Shown: positions 24,515-33,103 of the stretch, piece after piece | How positions within the stretch are numbered: position 1 is the stretch's first letter | How the letters are laid out: every line of letters begins with the position of its first letter | Made by a program: the position numbers and the translations under genes | Assembly (NCBI GenBank): GCA_900320545.1 | Contig: ONSU01000009.1 | Span: forward strand, 1 to 64,000 | DNA length: 64,000 nt | Source of the DNA: an uncultured Bacteroidales bacterium | GTDB lineage: Bacteria; Bacteroidota; Bacteroidia; Bacteroidales; UBA932 | Reading direction: 5' to 3' | Notes under the pieces: generated by a model | Told to the model about the DNA's origin: nothing | Seen by the model: the letters and a program-made list of their open reading frames with translations, nothing else | Databases searched by the model: none

Positions 24515-27274
24515 ATGGAAAAGATCACGGACGAACTTCTCCGATTCTGTCTGGGCACAGACGCGAGTTTCTACCGGAAGACCCCGAAACAGGTCATCCG
24601 CGCCGACAGCGAAGCGGATGTGGCCGCCGTGCTGAAAGAATGCAGTGCGACGAAGACTCCCGTCACCTTCCGGGCGGCCGGAACGAGTCTCAGCGGACAG
24701 AGCGTAAGCGATTCCGTCCTGCTCGTCGCCGGAAAGGGCTGGGAGAAGTATTCCGTCGGGAAGAGAGGGGAGACAGTCACCCTGCAGCCCGGCATCGTCG
24801 GTGCGAAGGTCAACCGGATCCTGAAGCCCTACGGCCGCAAATTCGGTCCCGATCCGGCCTCAATCGGCAGCTGCATGGTGGGCGGCATCATCGCCAATAA
24901 CGCCTCCGGAATGAGCTGCGGCGTGCACGCTAACGCCGACAAGACGCTGCTCTCGGCCCGTCTGATTCTCGCCGACGGAACCCTCCTCGACACGGGCGAT
25001 CCCGCGAGCCGGGAGGCCTTCCGGAATTCCCATCCGGCCTTCCTGGAGAAACTGGAGGCCCTTCGCGACGAGGTCCGCCGCGACGGGGAGCTCTCCGGGC
25101 GCATCCGCTACAAATATTCCATCAAGAACGTCACCGGACTCAACCTCCTGCCGCTCGTGGAGCAGGACGACGTCTTCGATATGATCGCCCATCTGCTGGT
25201 GGGCTCCGAAGGCACGCTAGCCTTCCTCAGCGAGGCGACGCTCCGCACCGTTCCGCTCGCGCCGCTCCAGGCCAGCGCGATGATCTATTTCCGCGACATT
25301 TCCGACGCGGCGCGCTCCGTCGTCCGGATGCGGCAGCTTCCCATCGAGGCGGCCGAACTCCTCGACAAGCGCTCCCTCGCGGCGGCCGGCGACACGACCG
25401 GGGAAGGCCTGACGGCCATTCTCCTCCGCACCGAGGCCTCCGACGAAGCGTCGCTCCTCCGTCAAATGCGTGAAATAGAGGATGCGCTCGGCGGCTTCGA
25501 TACCGTCACCGGCGTCCGCTTCTCCCGCGACAAAGAAGAATGCGCCCGCTACTGGGCCGTCCGTTCAGGCATCTTCCCGATGGTAGGCGGAATGCGTCCA
25601 GAGGGCACGACCTGCCTTATCGAAGACATCGCCTTCCACATCGAGGACCTTCCACAGGCGACCGCTGACCTCTGCGCCCTGCTGGACCGCCACGGCTACG
25701 AGGATTCCTGCATCTACGGCCACGCGCTGGAGGGCAACTTCCACTTCATCATCAACCAGTCCTTCGATACGGAGGCGGAGATCGGGCGCTACGAAGCGAT
25801 GATCCGTGACGTGGCGGAAATGGTGGTCGGCAAATACGACGGATCCCTCAAGGCCGAGCACGGCACCGGCCGGAATATGGCGCCGTTCGTCCCGTACGAA
25901 TGGGGAGAGAAGGCCTTCGGCGTGATGCGTCGCATCAAGGAGATCTTCGACCCGGAGGGCATCCTCAATCCCGGCGTCATCTTCAACGACGACCCGGAAT
26001 GCTTCATCCGGGACATCAAGGCGCTGCCCATCCTGCAGCCCGGCCCCGGCGCTCCCGCGGAGACACAGGCGGCATACGCCAGACTCAATAAGTGCATCGA
26101 ATGCGGCTTCTGCGAGGTGAATTGCGTCTCGTGCGGCTTTACCCTTTCCTCGCGGCAGCGGATCGCGGCCGTCCGGGAAATGGCACGGCTCGAAAGGGAA
26201 AGCGGCGCCCCCGTCCCTCTTCGCCGGCTGTACGCCTGGCCCGGCGAGGAGACCTGCGCGGGCGACGGCCTCTGCTCGATGAGCTGCCCGATGAAGATCA
26301 ACGTGGCGGACCTGACCCACGAAATCCGGCGGCAAAACGCCTCCGGCACGGCGCTATGGCGCTGGGCGGCCGGGCACTACCACAGCGTCAAGACGATGCT
26401 CCGAGGGGCGCTGGGGCTCGCCTGGGCGGGCCGGGCGCTGCTCGGCGACTCGCTGATGGGCGGGCTCTGCCGCGGCCTTCACGGTCTCGGCCTCCCGCTC
26501 TGGACTCCGTCGATGCCTCGCCCGTACAATGCCCGCAAGGCTGTTTCCGATCGGCCCGGCGACAAGCCCCGGGTAGTCTACTTCCCGAGCTGCCTCAATC
26601 AGATGATGGGACCTTCCAAGGCCGCGTCCTCGCGCCGGCCGCTCGTGGAGGAAACGGTAGACCTGCTGCACAAAGCCGGCTACGAGGTCATTTTCCCGGA
26701 AGGGAAAGACAGTCTCTGCTGCGGCACCGTCTGGGAGAGCAAGGGAATGCCGGAGGTGGCGGAGGCGAAGGTGCGCGAATTGGAAGACGCCCTATGGAAG
26801 GCCTCGGAGGAGGGAGAATACCCCGTTCTCTGCGACCAGAGCCCCTGCCTCCACCGGATGCGTGCCAGAATCGGAAGGATGCATCTTTACGAACCGGCTG
26901 AATTCATCTGGAAATTCCTCCGGGAGCGGCTCCGCTTCACGCAGACCGATACGCCCGTGGTCGTCCACCAGACCTGCACGATGCGCCTGATGGGTCTCGG
27001 CGATACGCTGGTGTCGCTCGCCCGCCTGTGCTCCTCGCAGGTGACGGTGCCGGAGGATGTCGGCTGCTGCGGCTTCGCCGGTGACCGGGGAATGACGCAT
27101 CCCGAACTCAACGCCTGGGCGCTCCGGCATCTGCGGGAGGCGGTGGAAAAATCCGGCGCGCCGACGGGCTACTCCAACAGCCGTACCTGCGAGATCGGCC
27201 TGGAAACCCATTCGGGCATTCCGTATATGTCCATTGTGTATCTGGTCAATGCCTGCACGGTCCGGGCGGTGTGA
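24515..27274 (+). CDS. FAD- and Fe-S-binding oxidoreductase (D-lactate/2-hydroxyacid dehydrogenase type)
   Basis: A 919-residue fusion. The N-terminal half is an FAD_binding_4 domain (VTFRAAGTSLSGQSVSD, then GSCMVGGIIANNASGM), followed by an FAD-oxidase C-terminal domain with EHGTGRNMAPF. The C-terminal half has two Fe-S motifs, CIECGFCEVNC and CAGDGLCSMSCPMK, and two CCG-type domains (CCGTVWESKG, CCGFAGDRG). This layout is that of Dld-type D-lactate or 2-hydroxyglutarate dehydrogenases fused to a GlpC-like electron-transfer module. The physiological substrate and electron acceptor cannot be read from sequence. Confidence 0.88.
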   Translation: MEKITDELLRFCLGTDASFYRKTPKQVIRADSEADVAAVLKECSATKTPVTFRAAGTSLSGQSVSDSVLLVAGKGWEKYSVGKRGETVTLQPGIVGAKVNRILKPYGRKFGPDPASIGSCMVGGIIANNASGMSCGVHANADKTLLSARLILADGTLLDTGDPASREAFRNSHPAFLEKLEALRDEVRRDGELSGRIRYKYSIKNVTGLNLLPLVEQDDVFDMIAHLLVGSEGTLAFLSEATLRTVPLAPLQASAMIYFRDISDAARSVVRMRQLPIEAAELLDKRSLAAAGDTTGEGLTAILLRTEASDEASLLRQMREIEDALGGFDTVTGVRFSRDKEECARYWAVRSGIFPMVGGMRPEGTTCLIEDIAFHIEDLPQATADLCALLDRHGYEDSCIYGHALEGNFHFIINQSFDTEAEIGRYEAMIRDVAEMVVGKYDGSLKAEHGTGRNMAPFVPYEWGEKAFGVMRRIKEIFDPEGILNPGVIFNDDPECFIRDIKALPILQPGPGAPAETQAAYARLNKCIECGFCEVNCVSCGFTLSSRQRIAAVREMARLERESGAPVPLRRLYAWPGEETCAGDGLCSMSCPMKINVADLTHEIRRQNASGTALWRWAAGHYHSVKTMLRGALGLAWAGRALLGDSLMGGLCRGLHGLGLPLWTPSMPRPYNARKAVSDRPGDKPRVVYFPSCLNQMMGPSKAASSRRPLVEETVDLLHKAGYEVIFPEGKDSLCCGTVWESKGMPEVAEAKVRELEDALWKASEEGEYPVLCDQSPCLHRMRARIGRMHLYEPAEFIWKFLRERLRFTQTDTPVVVHQTCTMRLMGLGDTLVSLARLCSSQVTVPEDVGCCGFAGDRGMTHPELNAWALRHLREAVEKSGAPTGYSNSRTCEIGLETHSGIPYMSIVYLVNACTVRAV

Positions 27275-27312
27275 TTTTTGCAGTTAAAACGGACCTTGAA
27301 AAACGAAATGTT

Positions 27313-27996
27313 ATGATGAATTCCGCAATGATCTGGGTGGTGATGATCGCCGTGATGATCCTGAGTTTCGTCATTCAGTGGATGCTCAGGAAACGCTTCC
27401 GCGAATATGGCGAAGTCCTGATTTCCTCCGGTCTCACGGGCGCGCAGGTGGCGCAGCGGATGTTGCTCGACAACGGCATCCGGGACGTCTCCGTCGTGTG
27501 TGTGGACGGTTCCCTGACCGATCACTACAATCCCGAAACCCGCACGGTCAATCTCAGTGAAGAGGTGTTCCACGGGCGCAGCGTGGCTTCGGCCGCCGTT
27601 GCGGCGCACGAGTGCGGCCACGCCCTCCAGCACGCGGCGGGCTACGGCCCGCTCCGGCTCCGCACGGCCCTCGTTCCGGTGGTCACCTTTGCCAGCAAAT
27701 GGGTGATGTGGGTGCTGCTCGCGGGCATCCTCCTGATCGAGGTCTTCCCGCAGCTGCTCTGGGCCGGCATCGGCCTCTTCGCCCTCACGACCCTCTTCAG
27801 CATCATCACGCTCCCGGTCGAAGTCAACGCCAGCCGCCGCGCCCTCGCCTGGCTGGAAGTCGCCGGCATCACCAACTACGAAACCCGTCCGATGGCCGCC
27901 TCCGCTCTCCGCTGGGCTGCCTATACTTACGTCATCGCCGCCCTCGGCTCCATCGCGACACTGTTCTATTATATTTCCATTGGTTCGAGAAGGTAA
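27313..27996 (+). CDS. Zinc metallopeptidase, YugP family
   Basis: A 227-residue membrane protein with an N-terminal span, the metalloprotease motif HECGHALQH near residue 101 and two or three further spans (about 125-165 and 205-225). YugP-type peptidases are common in Bacteroidota and have unknown substrates. ATG 27313 gives the family's usual length; a longer GTG start at 27271 would overlap the preceding stop. Confidence 0.85.
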   Translation: MMNSAMIWVVMIAVMILSFVIQWMLRKRFREYGEVLISSGLTGAQVAQRMLLDNGIRDVSVVCVDGSLTDHYNPETRTVNLSEEVFHGRSVASAAVAAHECGHALQHAAGYGPLRLRTALVPVVTFASKWVMWVLLAGILLIEVFPQLLWAGIGLFALTTLFSIITLPVEVNASRRALAWLEVAGITNYETRPMAASALRWAAYTYVIAALGSIATLFYYISIGSRR

Positions 27997-27997
27997 T

Positions 27998-28678
27998 ATG
28001 AAAAAATTTGCGCTTATACTCCTGGCCCTGTCGCTTCTTACCGTGTCCTGCCGGAAAGACAGGGTGCTGTTCACGGACGTGGCCTTTGTCAACGCCGTCT
28101 CCGGCGTATACACTACCGACTTCGGTCTGGTATTCAACATTGTCGAGAATGCTTCGGGGAAGGAAATTCCCGCCGAAGGCCGCCTGATCATGCAGTGCGA
28201 CGTCCTCAAGGCGTCCGGCAAGGGCGTGTACGATGTCCGCGTCACGGATTTCGCTATCCCGCTGACGAAGGATCCCATCCCCGCCGTCGAAACGCCGGAG
28301 GCCGACGACCCGCTGTCCATCGAGAGCGGCTGGTTCTCGGGCGGCTATTTCAATCTCCTGCTCGGGCTGTATACCAGGAAGGATTCTGAAGTGAAGCACC
28401 TCATCAACGCGGAATACACCTTCCCGACCGAGACCAACGATACTCTCTACCTCCGCATCCGGCACAACGCCTTCGGCGAGCTGCCCCTCGATCCGGACGA
28501 CAGCGAGGATGAATACGGCTACTCCCGCACCTACGCCTGCTTCCACCTCGACGGCCTTCTCCCGTCAGGGACGGAGGTCCCTTTCAAGGTCCTCTGGAAA
28601 TGGTATGGCGAAAAGGGGGAAGACGACGAGGTGACAGTCGAGGACTGCTCCCACATCATCGATAAGCTAATTTTTTAG
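27998..28678 (+). CDS. NigD-like lipoprotein
   Basis: A 226-residue lipoprotein (signal MKKFALILLALSLLTVSC). The late segments LYLRIRHNAFGELPLD, then ACFHLDGLLPSGTEVPFKVLW, match the C-terminal beta domain of NigD-type proteins of Bacteroidales. NigD was named from a bacteriocin operon, but most members have no tested role. It starts one base after the zinc peptidase stop. Confidence 0.65.
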   Translation: MKKFALILLALSLLTVSCRKDRVLFTDVAFVNAVSGVYTTDFGLVFNIVENASGKEIPAEGRLIMQCDVLKASGKGVYDVRVTDFAIPLTKDPIPAVETPEADDPLSIESGWFSGGYFNLLLGLYTRKDSEVKHLINAEYTFPTETNDTLYLRIRHNAFGELPLDPDDSEDEYGYSRTYACFHLDGLLPSGTEVPFKVLWKWYGEKGEDDEVTVEDCSHIIDKLIF

Positions 28679-28688
28679 CGGACCGCCT

Positions 28689-28919
28689 CTAGAATAGCGT
28701 CGGATGGCTCTGGTCGAGCTCATCCAGGATGCGCTGCATGATGGCTTCGCGGAGGAGGACGCCGCGGGCGCGGGGCTTGAAGCGGCGGCAGTATTCTTCG
28801 ATGGCCTCGCGCTCCATGTCGTTCAGGTAGATTACCTGGCGGTGCCTGTGGAGGAGCGCCTGCCTCTGCTTGTCGAGATAGCCGGGGTCGATGCCCGGAA
28901 TGTTCTTTTTCCGAGCCAT
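28689..28919 (-). CDS. Small conserved Bacteroidales protein, ribbon-helix-helix-like
   Basis: A 76-residue basic protein: MARKKNIPGIDPGYLDKQRQ at the start, then a strand VIYLNDMERE, a helix EAIEEYCRRF, a turn and a second helix LLREAIMQRILDEL, ending DQSHPTLF. The strand-helix-helix layout fits a ribbon-helix-helix DNA-binding fold. I recall similar small proteins in many Bacteroidales but no named function. It overlaps no neighbour and is 2 bp from the DJ-1 gene, which may be co-transcribed. Confidence 0.7.
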   Translation of the reverse strand: MARKKNIPGIDPGYLDKQRQALLHRHRQVIYLNDMEREAIEEYCRRFKPRARGVLLREAIMQRILDELDQSHPTLF

Positions 28920-28921
28920 AA

Positions 28922-29491
28922 TTACGTGAGCAGCAACCCTTTCCGGACGCTTTCCGCTACGTCGGCGCCCTGGAGGAATGAAACGATGGCGAGGCCGAAG
29001 GGGATGGCGAATGCCGGACCCCTGCCGGTGATCAGACGGCCGTCAGTAACGGTGCCTTCGCCGGTATAGACGGCGCCTTTGTCTTGCAGGAACCCTTCGA
29101 AACCGTCGTAGCAGGTGACTTTCAGCCCCCGGATGCCGGGCAGCTGCGATGCGACGAGGCCGGGCGCCGCGCAGATGGCCGCGACGGGGCCGCCGTCCGC
29201 GAAATGCCGCTTGGCGAGGTCCATTAGGGACTCGCATTCCGCCAGGTTGGCCGCGCCGGGAAGTCCGCCGGGGAAGACGAGCATCGCGTCCGTGCCGGGG
29301 GCCGCGTCGAAGAATTCGGGCAGCGACATGTCAGCAAGGACCGTCACGCCGTGTGCACTGGTGACTTCCAGGGTGCCATTGTTGATGGAAACTGTGGCGG
29401 CTGCGACTCCGCCCCTGCGCAGGATATCCAGGGTTCCGAGGGCCTCGATGTCCTCAAACCCGTCGGCGAGGAAGATGTATGCGCCTTTCAT
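28922..29491 (-). CDS. DJ-1/PfpI family protein
   Basis: A 189-residue class I glutamine-amidotransferase-like protein. MKGAYIFLADGFEDIEAL has the family glutamate; AICAAPG holds the reactive cysteine at the nucleophile elbow; GRGPAFAIPFGLAIV is the usual C-terminal segment. Relatives are often annotated as thiazole-phosphate biosynthesis proteins or glyoxalase/deglycase. Start at 29491 chosen because the family motif begins there and the upstream frame runs into the tRNA. Confidence 0.88.
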   Translation of the reverse strand: MKGAYIFLADGFEDIEALGTLDILRRGGVAAATVSINNGTLEVTSAHGVTVLADMSLPEFFDAAPGTDAMLVFPGGLPGAANLAECESLMDLAKRHFADGGPVAAICAAPGLVASQLPGIRGLKVTCYDGFEGFLQDKGAVYTGEGTVTDGRLITGRGPAFAIPFGLAIVSFLQGADVAESVRKGLLLT

Positions 29492-29507
29492 AACGATCAG
29501 AATAAGT

Positions 29508-29578
29508 TGAGATATCAGGACTCGAACCTGAACTGAGGGAACCAAAATCCCTAGTGCTAGCCATTACACCATATCTCA
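29508..29578 (-). tRNA. tRNA-Gln (anticodon TTG)
   Basis: On the minus strand, the acceptor stem TGAGATA/TATCTCA closes a 71-base cloverleaf. The anticodon arm AGGGA-TTTTGGT-TCCCT has TTG at the centre, and the T arm is CAGG-TTCGAGT-CCTG. CCA is not encoded. A short gap separates it from the DJ-1 gene. Confidence 0.93.
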
Positions 29579-29635
29579 AGGATTCCGAAAATGGAGGTAC
29601 AAAGATACCGCCATTTTCGGAGATTTCCAAAACAA

Positions 29636-30502
29636 CTACTGGATCTTGAAGACCAGCGGGCAGGTGTAGGAGACCTCTACCGGCTTGCCGTCCTGCGAAC
29701 CGGGCCCCCACGCGGGAGAGCTCTTGACGGCACGGAGAACCTCGGCGTCGATGTCGGGATCGATGCCCTTCACCAGGACGATGTCCTTGATGTTGCCGTC
29801 GGTGCCGACCTTGAAGTTGACGACGACACGGCCTGCGGCGCCACGCTCACGGGCGGCCTCGGGGAAGGTGATCTGGCTGTTGAGCCACTGGGCGAAGCCG
29901 TTGGCGTCACCGCCGTTGAAGGTCGGCTTCTTCTCGACCGCGATGTAAGGGATGACCTCGGGGATCTCCTCGGCTACCTCTTCCTCGACTTTGACGTCGG
30001 CGGCGGAGTAGTCACCGATGGCCTCGATGACCTTGTCGGCGGCCTCGTCGACGATCTCCTTGACACCGTCAAGGCTGGTGTCCACGCTGTCGGCGAGATC
30101 TTCGGCGGGCTGCTCCTGCTCACCTTCGGCGGGCTCTTCGCCCTCATTCTTCACGACGGCCCTGGGGCCTTCGGGAATCTCGATGCCGCGCTTCTTGAGG
30201 AGCTCGATGATGGCGTCCTTGACGATACCGTTGTCCTCAAGGGTGTTCTCGTAGGTGTCGTTGTAGAGGGAGACCAGTTCGGGGGTCTTCTCTTCGCTGA
30301 TGCCGAGGGTCGCGAAAGCGGCGGCGTCGGCGGCGAGGGCGGCCTTGATGTTGTCGGTGTCATTGGCGGAGACCGCGGTCACGAGGTCGCTCGCATTCTT
30401 GACGGCAGCGGCTTCGACGGCCTCTGCGGAGGGTTTGTTGCAGCAGGAAGCGGCGGCGAAGATCGTCGCTGCGGCTGCGAGGATAGAAAGGATTTTTTTC
30501 AT
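29636..30502 (-). CDS. TonB C-terminal domain lipoprotein
   Basis: A 288-residue lipoprotein with signal MKKILSILAAAATIFAAASC. Residues 20-120 form an alanine-rich helical domain. A long acidic linker (EEPAEGEQEQPAED) follows, and the protein ends with a TonB_C domain (about 200-288) with GRVVVNFKVGTDGNIKDIV. It resembles the TonB-domain protein at 9618 in its last domain. No inner-membrane anchor is present, so its role as energy transducer is uncertain. The upstream CACAAAAGTAGCAATTTTCG region on the other strand suggests a -7 box (TACTTTTG). Confidence 0.8.
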   Translation of the reverse strand: MKKILSILAAAATIFAAASCCNKPSAEAVEAAAVKNASDLVTAVSANDTDNIKAALAADAAAFATLGISEEKTPELVSLYNDTYENTLEDNGIVKDAIIELLKKRGIEIPEGPRAVVKNEGEEPAEGEQEQPAEDLADSVDTSLDGVKEIVDEAADKVIEAIGDYSAADVKVEEEVAEEIPEVIPYIAVEKKPTFNGGDANGFAQWLNSQITFPEAARERGAAGRVVVNFKVGTDGNIKDIVLVKGIDPDIDAEVLRAVKSSPAWGPGSQDGKPVEVSYTCPLVFKIQ

Positions 30503-30574
30503 TTTATTATAAGGTTTATAAGTTTCGCGACACAAAAGTAGCAATTTTCGGGGAGATAATCAAATCATTGGCAG

Positions 30575-31012
30575 TCACGGCCTTTTCTCGCGGAAGAAAT
30601 CCAGCATCAGCGCCGCGCACTCCTCCGAGAGGATGCCGCCGAGCACCTCGGTTTTGGGATGAAGCAGGGAGGGGGAGTAGAGGGAATAGCCCCTGCGCGG
30701 GTCGGGTGCGCCGTACACGATGCGCCCGATCTGCGACCAGTTGAGGGCCCCGGCGCACATCGGACAGGGCTCCACGGTGACGTACAGGGTGCAGTCGGCG
30801 AGATACTTCGCGCCGATGGATTCGGTGGCGGCGGTGACGGCGATCATCTCGGCGTGGGCCGTGGCGTCGTGCAGGCGCTCGGTCATGTTGTGGCCGCTGC
30901 CGATGATCCTCCCGCGCGAGACGACAACCGCCCCGATGGGGATTTCCCCTTCCTCCGCGGCCTTCCGGGCCTCGCGGAGCGCCTCTGTCAGGAATTTCTC
31001 GTCCAGTGTCAT
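30575..31012 (-). CDS. tadA: tRNA-specific adenosine deaminase
   Basis: Converts A34 to inosine in tRNA-Arg. The 145-residue protein has HAEMIAV with the zinc histidine and catalytic glutamate, and PCPMCAGAL with the two zinc cysteines, plus the C-terminal LMLDFFREKR helix. ATG 31012 is preferred over the upstream TTG at 31024. A terminator (31032-31062) separates it from rpmH. Confidence 0.93.
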   Translation of the reverse strand: MTLDEKFLTEALREARKAAEEGEIPIGAVVVSRGRIIGSGHNMTERLHDATAHAEMIAVTAATESIGAKYLADCTLYVTVEPCPMCAGALNWSQIGRIVYGAPDPRRGYSLYSPSLLHPKTEVLGGILSEECAALMLDFFREKRP

Positions 31013-31031
31013 ATCGGGCTGCAAGATACGA

Positions 31032-31062
31032 AAAAATGCAGACCTTTCCTCGGGTCTGCATC
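31032..31062 (-). terminator. Terminator of rpmH
   Basis: TGCAGACC (31039-31046) pairs with GGTCTGCA (31055-31062). On the minus strand the hairpin is followed by TTTTTT. Confidence 0.8.
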
Positions 31063-31085
31063 AATTTCTTCGGCGTACCGGTATC

Positions 31086-31238
31086 TTAGAAGCGGTCTTC
31101 GTCGGATACGGTGAGTTTCTTGCGGCAGTGACGACGACGGGCGCTCAGCACGCGGCGGCCGTTGGCGGAAGCCATTCTCTCGCGGAAACCGTGTTTGTTG
31201 ACACGTTTGCGACGTGAAGGTTGGAAAGTCCTTTTCAT
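31086..31238 (-). CDS. rpmH: 50S ribosomal protein L34
   Basis: A 50-residue basic protein, [20 protein letters not shown] with [19 protein letters not shown], typical of bL34. The protein is slightly longer than E. coli L34 (46) with an acidic tail SDEDRF, as usual for Bacteroidota. A promoter and a terminator frame it as a single-gene unit. Confidence 0.97.
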   Translation of the reverse strand: MKRTFQPSRRKRVNKHGFRERMASANGRRVLSARRRHCRKKLTVSDEDRF

Positions 31239-31273
31239 AGTATCTGTTTTTTATATTTTCGACAAATGGACTG

Positions 31274-31303
31274 CAAAGGTAGCACTTTTCCCCGAAACTG
31301 CAA
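31274..31303 (-). promoter_or_regulatory. Promoter for rpmH
   Basis: On the minus strand TTG (31303-31301), 19 bp, TACCTTTG (31281-31274): a textbook Bacteroidota promoter 35 bases before the start codon. Confidence 0.75.
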
Positions 31304-31349
31304 AATTTTTTTCGCAATCCTTTCCTTCCGGCCCGGCGGCCGCGGCGGA

Positions 31350-31622
31350 TCAGTGCCGCCTTGTGTGGGAAATATACACGTCCGTGCCGTTGATCTCGTA
31401 TTCGAGCATGGAGGAGAACCGGATGAGGTCGAGGACGCGGGTGATGGATTCGGTCGTGAAAGTCGCCGTGAAGTGATATTTGAGAATGTCCTCGTCGGCG
31501 ATGTGGATTCTGACGCCGTACCAGCGCTCGAGTTGTCTGGCGACCTCGGGCATCGGCGTGTCGTCGAAGATGAGGTCGCCGTGGATCCAGCCTGTGTTCT
31601 TCTTGATATCGGCCCGCGGCAA
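31350..31622 (-). pseudogene. Truncated FecR-like anti-sigma factor (C-terminal DUF4974 only)
   Basis: The last 90 codons or so of a FecR-type regulator: DLIFDDTPMPEVARQLERWY and GVRIHIADEDILKYHFTATF are typical of the DUF4974 domain. The membrane span and the FecR domain should lie upstream (higher coordinates on this strand), but the sequence changes abruptly into a tyrosine recombinase fragment. The start codon at 31622 is fortuitous. No SusC/SusD or ECF sigma gene is nearby. Confidence 0.75.
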
Positions 31623-31836
31623 TCAGCGGGAAGATACTTATTTCCATAAATGGCAGCTGGTATGCACCCATACAGGCCGCAGAACCTTCATCGTACAGGC
31701 GCTTTCCATGGGCATTCCACCCAATGTGGTAATGAAATGGACCGGTCACTCCAGTTACAGGGCGATGATGCCGTACATAGACATTGTTGATTCCGCCAAG
31801 GCAAAGTCGATGGCTAAATTTGACAAACTGTTGTAA
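31623..31836 (+). pseudogene. Tyrosine recombinase remnant (C-terminal catalytic part)
   Basis: Only about 70 codons of an integrase end are present: LVCTHTGRRTFIVQAL contains the H-x-x-R catalytic box, WTGHSSYRAM the second histidine box, and MMPYIDI the tyrosine nucleophile, ending at TAA 31836. The N-terminal SAM-like and core domains are missing, and the 5' side merges into the FecR remnant. It resembles conjugative-transposon integrases of Bacteroidales and marks a former insertion boundary. Confidence 0.75.
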
Positions 31837-31848
31837 AAATAATGCAAA

Positions 31849-31883
31849 TTGTATCAATTTACACGGAAAATGCATTATATTTG
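31849..31883 (+). promoter_or_regulatory. Promoter for the RelB/PIN pair
   Basis: TATATTTG at 31876-31883 with TTG at 31849-31851; spacing of 24 bp is longer than usual, so the -33 is uncertain. The antitoxin ATG is 26 bases after the -7 box. Confidence 0.5.
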
Positions 31884-31908
31884 CAGGACAATTCATAAAA
31901 CCATCGTT

Positions 31909-32208
31909 ATGTCACAGGCAACTATATCCATAAGGGTCGATCAAGGGGTCAAAAAAAATTTTGATGCCTTGTGCGAGGATTTCGGTATCAGCACCACCGC
32001 CGCTTTCATCATTTTTATGAAAACTGTTATTCGGGAACGAAGGATTCCTTTTGAAATTCGTTCGGAAACGGATCTTCAGAAACGGCAGAAAGCTCTCGAT
32101 GCCTTCACGTCAATGCGTATGGCCATCGCAGAATCCGGTATTCCGGAAATGTCTTTGGAAGAAATAAATGCGGAGATTAAGGAGGCGCGTAATGAGCGGA
32201 GAAAATAA
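31909..32208 (+). CDS. RelB/DinJ family antitoxin
   Basis: A 99-residue protein with an N-terminal ribbon-helix-helix (MSQATISIRVDQGVKKNFDA, LCEDFGISTTAAFIIFMKTV) and a charged C-terminal tail expected to wrap the toxin. Such antitoxins repress their own promoter together with the toxin. Its end overlaps the toxin gene by 17 bp. Confidence 0.85.
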   Translation: MSQATISIRVDQGVKKNFDALCEDFGISTTAAFIIFMKTVIRERRIPFEIRSETDLQKRQKALDAFTSMRMAIAESGIPEMSLEEINAEIKEARNERRK

Positions 32209-32623
32209 GGTGTTAGTGGTCGTTGATACCAATGTTCTCGTTTCATCTCTATTCTCCTTGGACGGATTATCAAATCCTGCCATAATAATTAGGGCTATTT
32301 TAGAGGGAAAAATAATTCCATTGTATAACGATGAAATATTGGATGAATACCGGGATGTCCTGTCCCGTCCAAAATTTCCTTTTGATAGCCTGATAATCAA
32401 CACGATTGTCTCCGCTTTTCGTGATTTTGGAATTGACACCCAAAAATCAAAAGTTCCTGATGAGATGTTCCCGGATCCGGACGATATCGTATTTTATGAG
32501 GTAAAGATGAGCGTGGATGATGCGTATCTTATAACAGGGAACATAAAACATTTCCCTAAGAATCCTCTGGTTGTAACTCCTTTGCAGATGGTTGAAGTAT
32601 TGAGGAGAAAAGGGTTAGTTTAA
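32192..32623 (+). CDS. PIN-domain toxin (COG1569 type)
   Basis: A 143-residue predicted ribonuclease. The first acidic residue lies in VVDTNVLVSSLF, others in LYNDEILDEYRDVLSRP and in PDPDDIVFYEVKM. The LITGNIKHFP motif is typical of COG1569 toxins. Partner of the RelB-type antitoxin upstream; a RelB-type antitoxin with a PIN toxin is a mixed but known pairing. Confidence 0.82.
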   Translation: MSGENKVLVVVDTNVLVSSLFSLDGLSNPAIIIRAILEGKIIPLYNDEILDEYRDVLSRPKFPFDSLIINTIVSAFRDFGIDTQKSKVPDEMFPDPDDIVFYEVKMSVDDAYLITGNIKHFPKNPLVVTPLQMVEVLRRKGLV

Positions 32624-32675
32624 TCGGGGATACGATTCGGGATACGGTGGGAGACGTTGTGCATTAGAAAGGCGT

Positions 32676-32948
32676 TTGAGTCGTAATCATTCATTCGTGC
32701 ACGGAACCGAAATCCACTGCAGCTTCACCGACCAGGGCGGCTTCCTCTCATCGCTCAACAATTACAACTATGTCGTCGCGGACGGAGAGGGTCTCGAGCC
32801 GAGTTTCGACTTTGAGAACGGAACGAAACTTTCCTATATTATGCGAATCAAGCTCCCTGCAGGCATTAAATGCATCGAGTACACCTGTCCTGCGTATTAC
32901 AAAGTAACTGCTTCCGGTGCGGAGACGACAAAGACCTATTCCTATTAG
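32676..32948 (+). CDS. Uncertain short reading frame, possible gene remnant
   Basis: A 90-codon open frame without a recognisable family. It contains GGFLSSLNNYNYVVADGEGL and a later beta-like stretch LSYIMRIKLPAGIKCIEYTC. Codon use is plausible, but the N terminus is not convincing (the first codons may be fortuitous). It could be the end of a truncated surface protein in this scar region. A hairpin follows at 32983-33013. Confidence 0.25.
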   Translation: MSRNHSFVHGTEIHCSFTDQGGFLSSLNNYNYVVADGEGLEPSFDFENGTKLSYIMRIKLPAGIKCIEYTCPAYYKVTASGAETTKTYSY

Positions 32949-32982
32949 CAGGCTCTTAGAGAACGCTCTCTTTATATTCTTT

Positions 32983-33013
32983 CCGCCCCGCTGCCTTCCC
33001 GGCTCCGGGGCGG
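32983..33013 (+). terminator. Hairpin CCGCCCC/GGGGCGG
   Basis: A 7-bp GC stem with a 17-base loop followed by AATTTGTT. Possible terminator of the preceding region. Confidence 0.45.
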
Positions 33014-33053
33014 AATTTGTTGAGGCCTGACACAAAAGGTCTGAGGATTAAAT

Positions 33054-33084
33054 TTGCGAGTATCGTTTTTGTTACCTATATTTG
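33054..33084 (+). promoter_or_regulatory. Promoter for the DUF4160/DUF2442 pair
   Basis: TTG (33054-33056), 20 bp, TATATTTG (33077-33084). The start codon is 20 bases downstream of the -7 box. Confidence 0.7.
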
Positions 33085-33103
33085 CAAATAAACAAATGAT
33101 TTT

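Noticed and set aside
29508-29578. tRNA-Gln as integration site of an island
   Set aside because: No repeated 3' tRNA segment and no integrase next to it; the integrase remnant is 2 kb away across rpmH and tadA.
31480-31622. Longer integrase coding region before 31623
   Set aside because: This part is the antisense of the FecR remnant, not integrase sequence.
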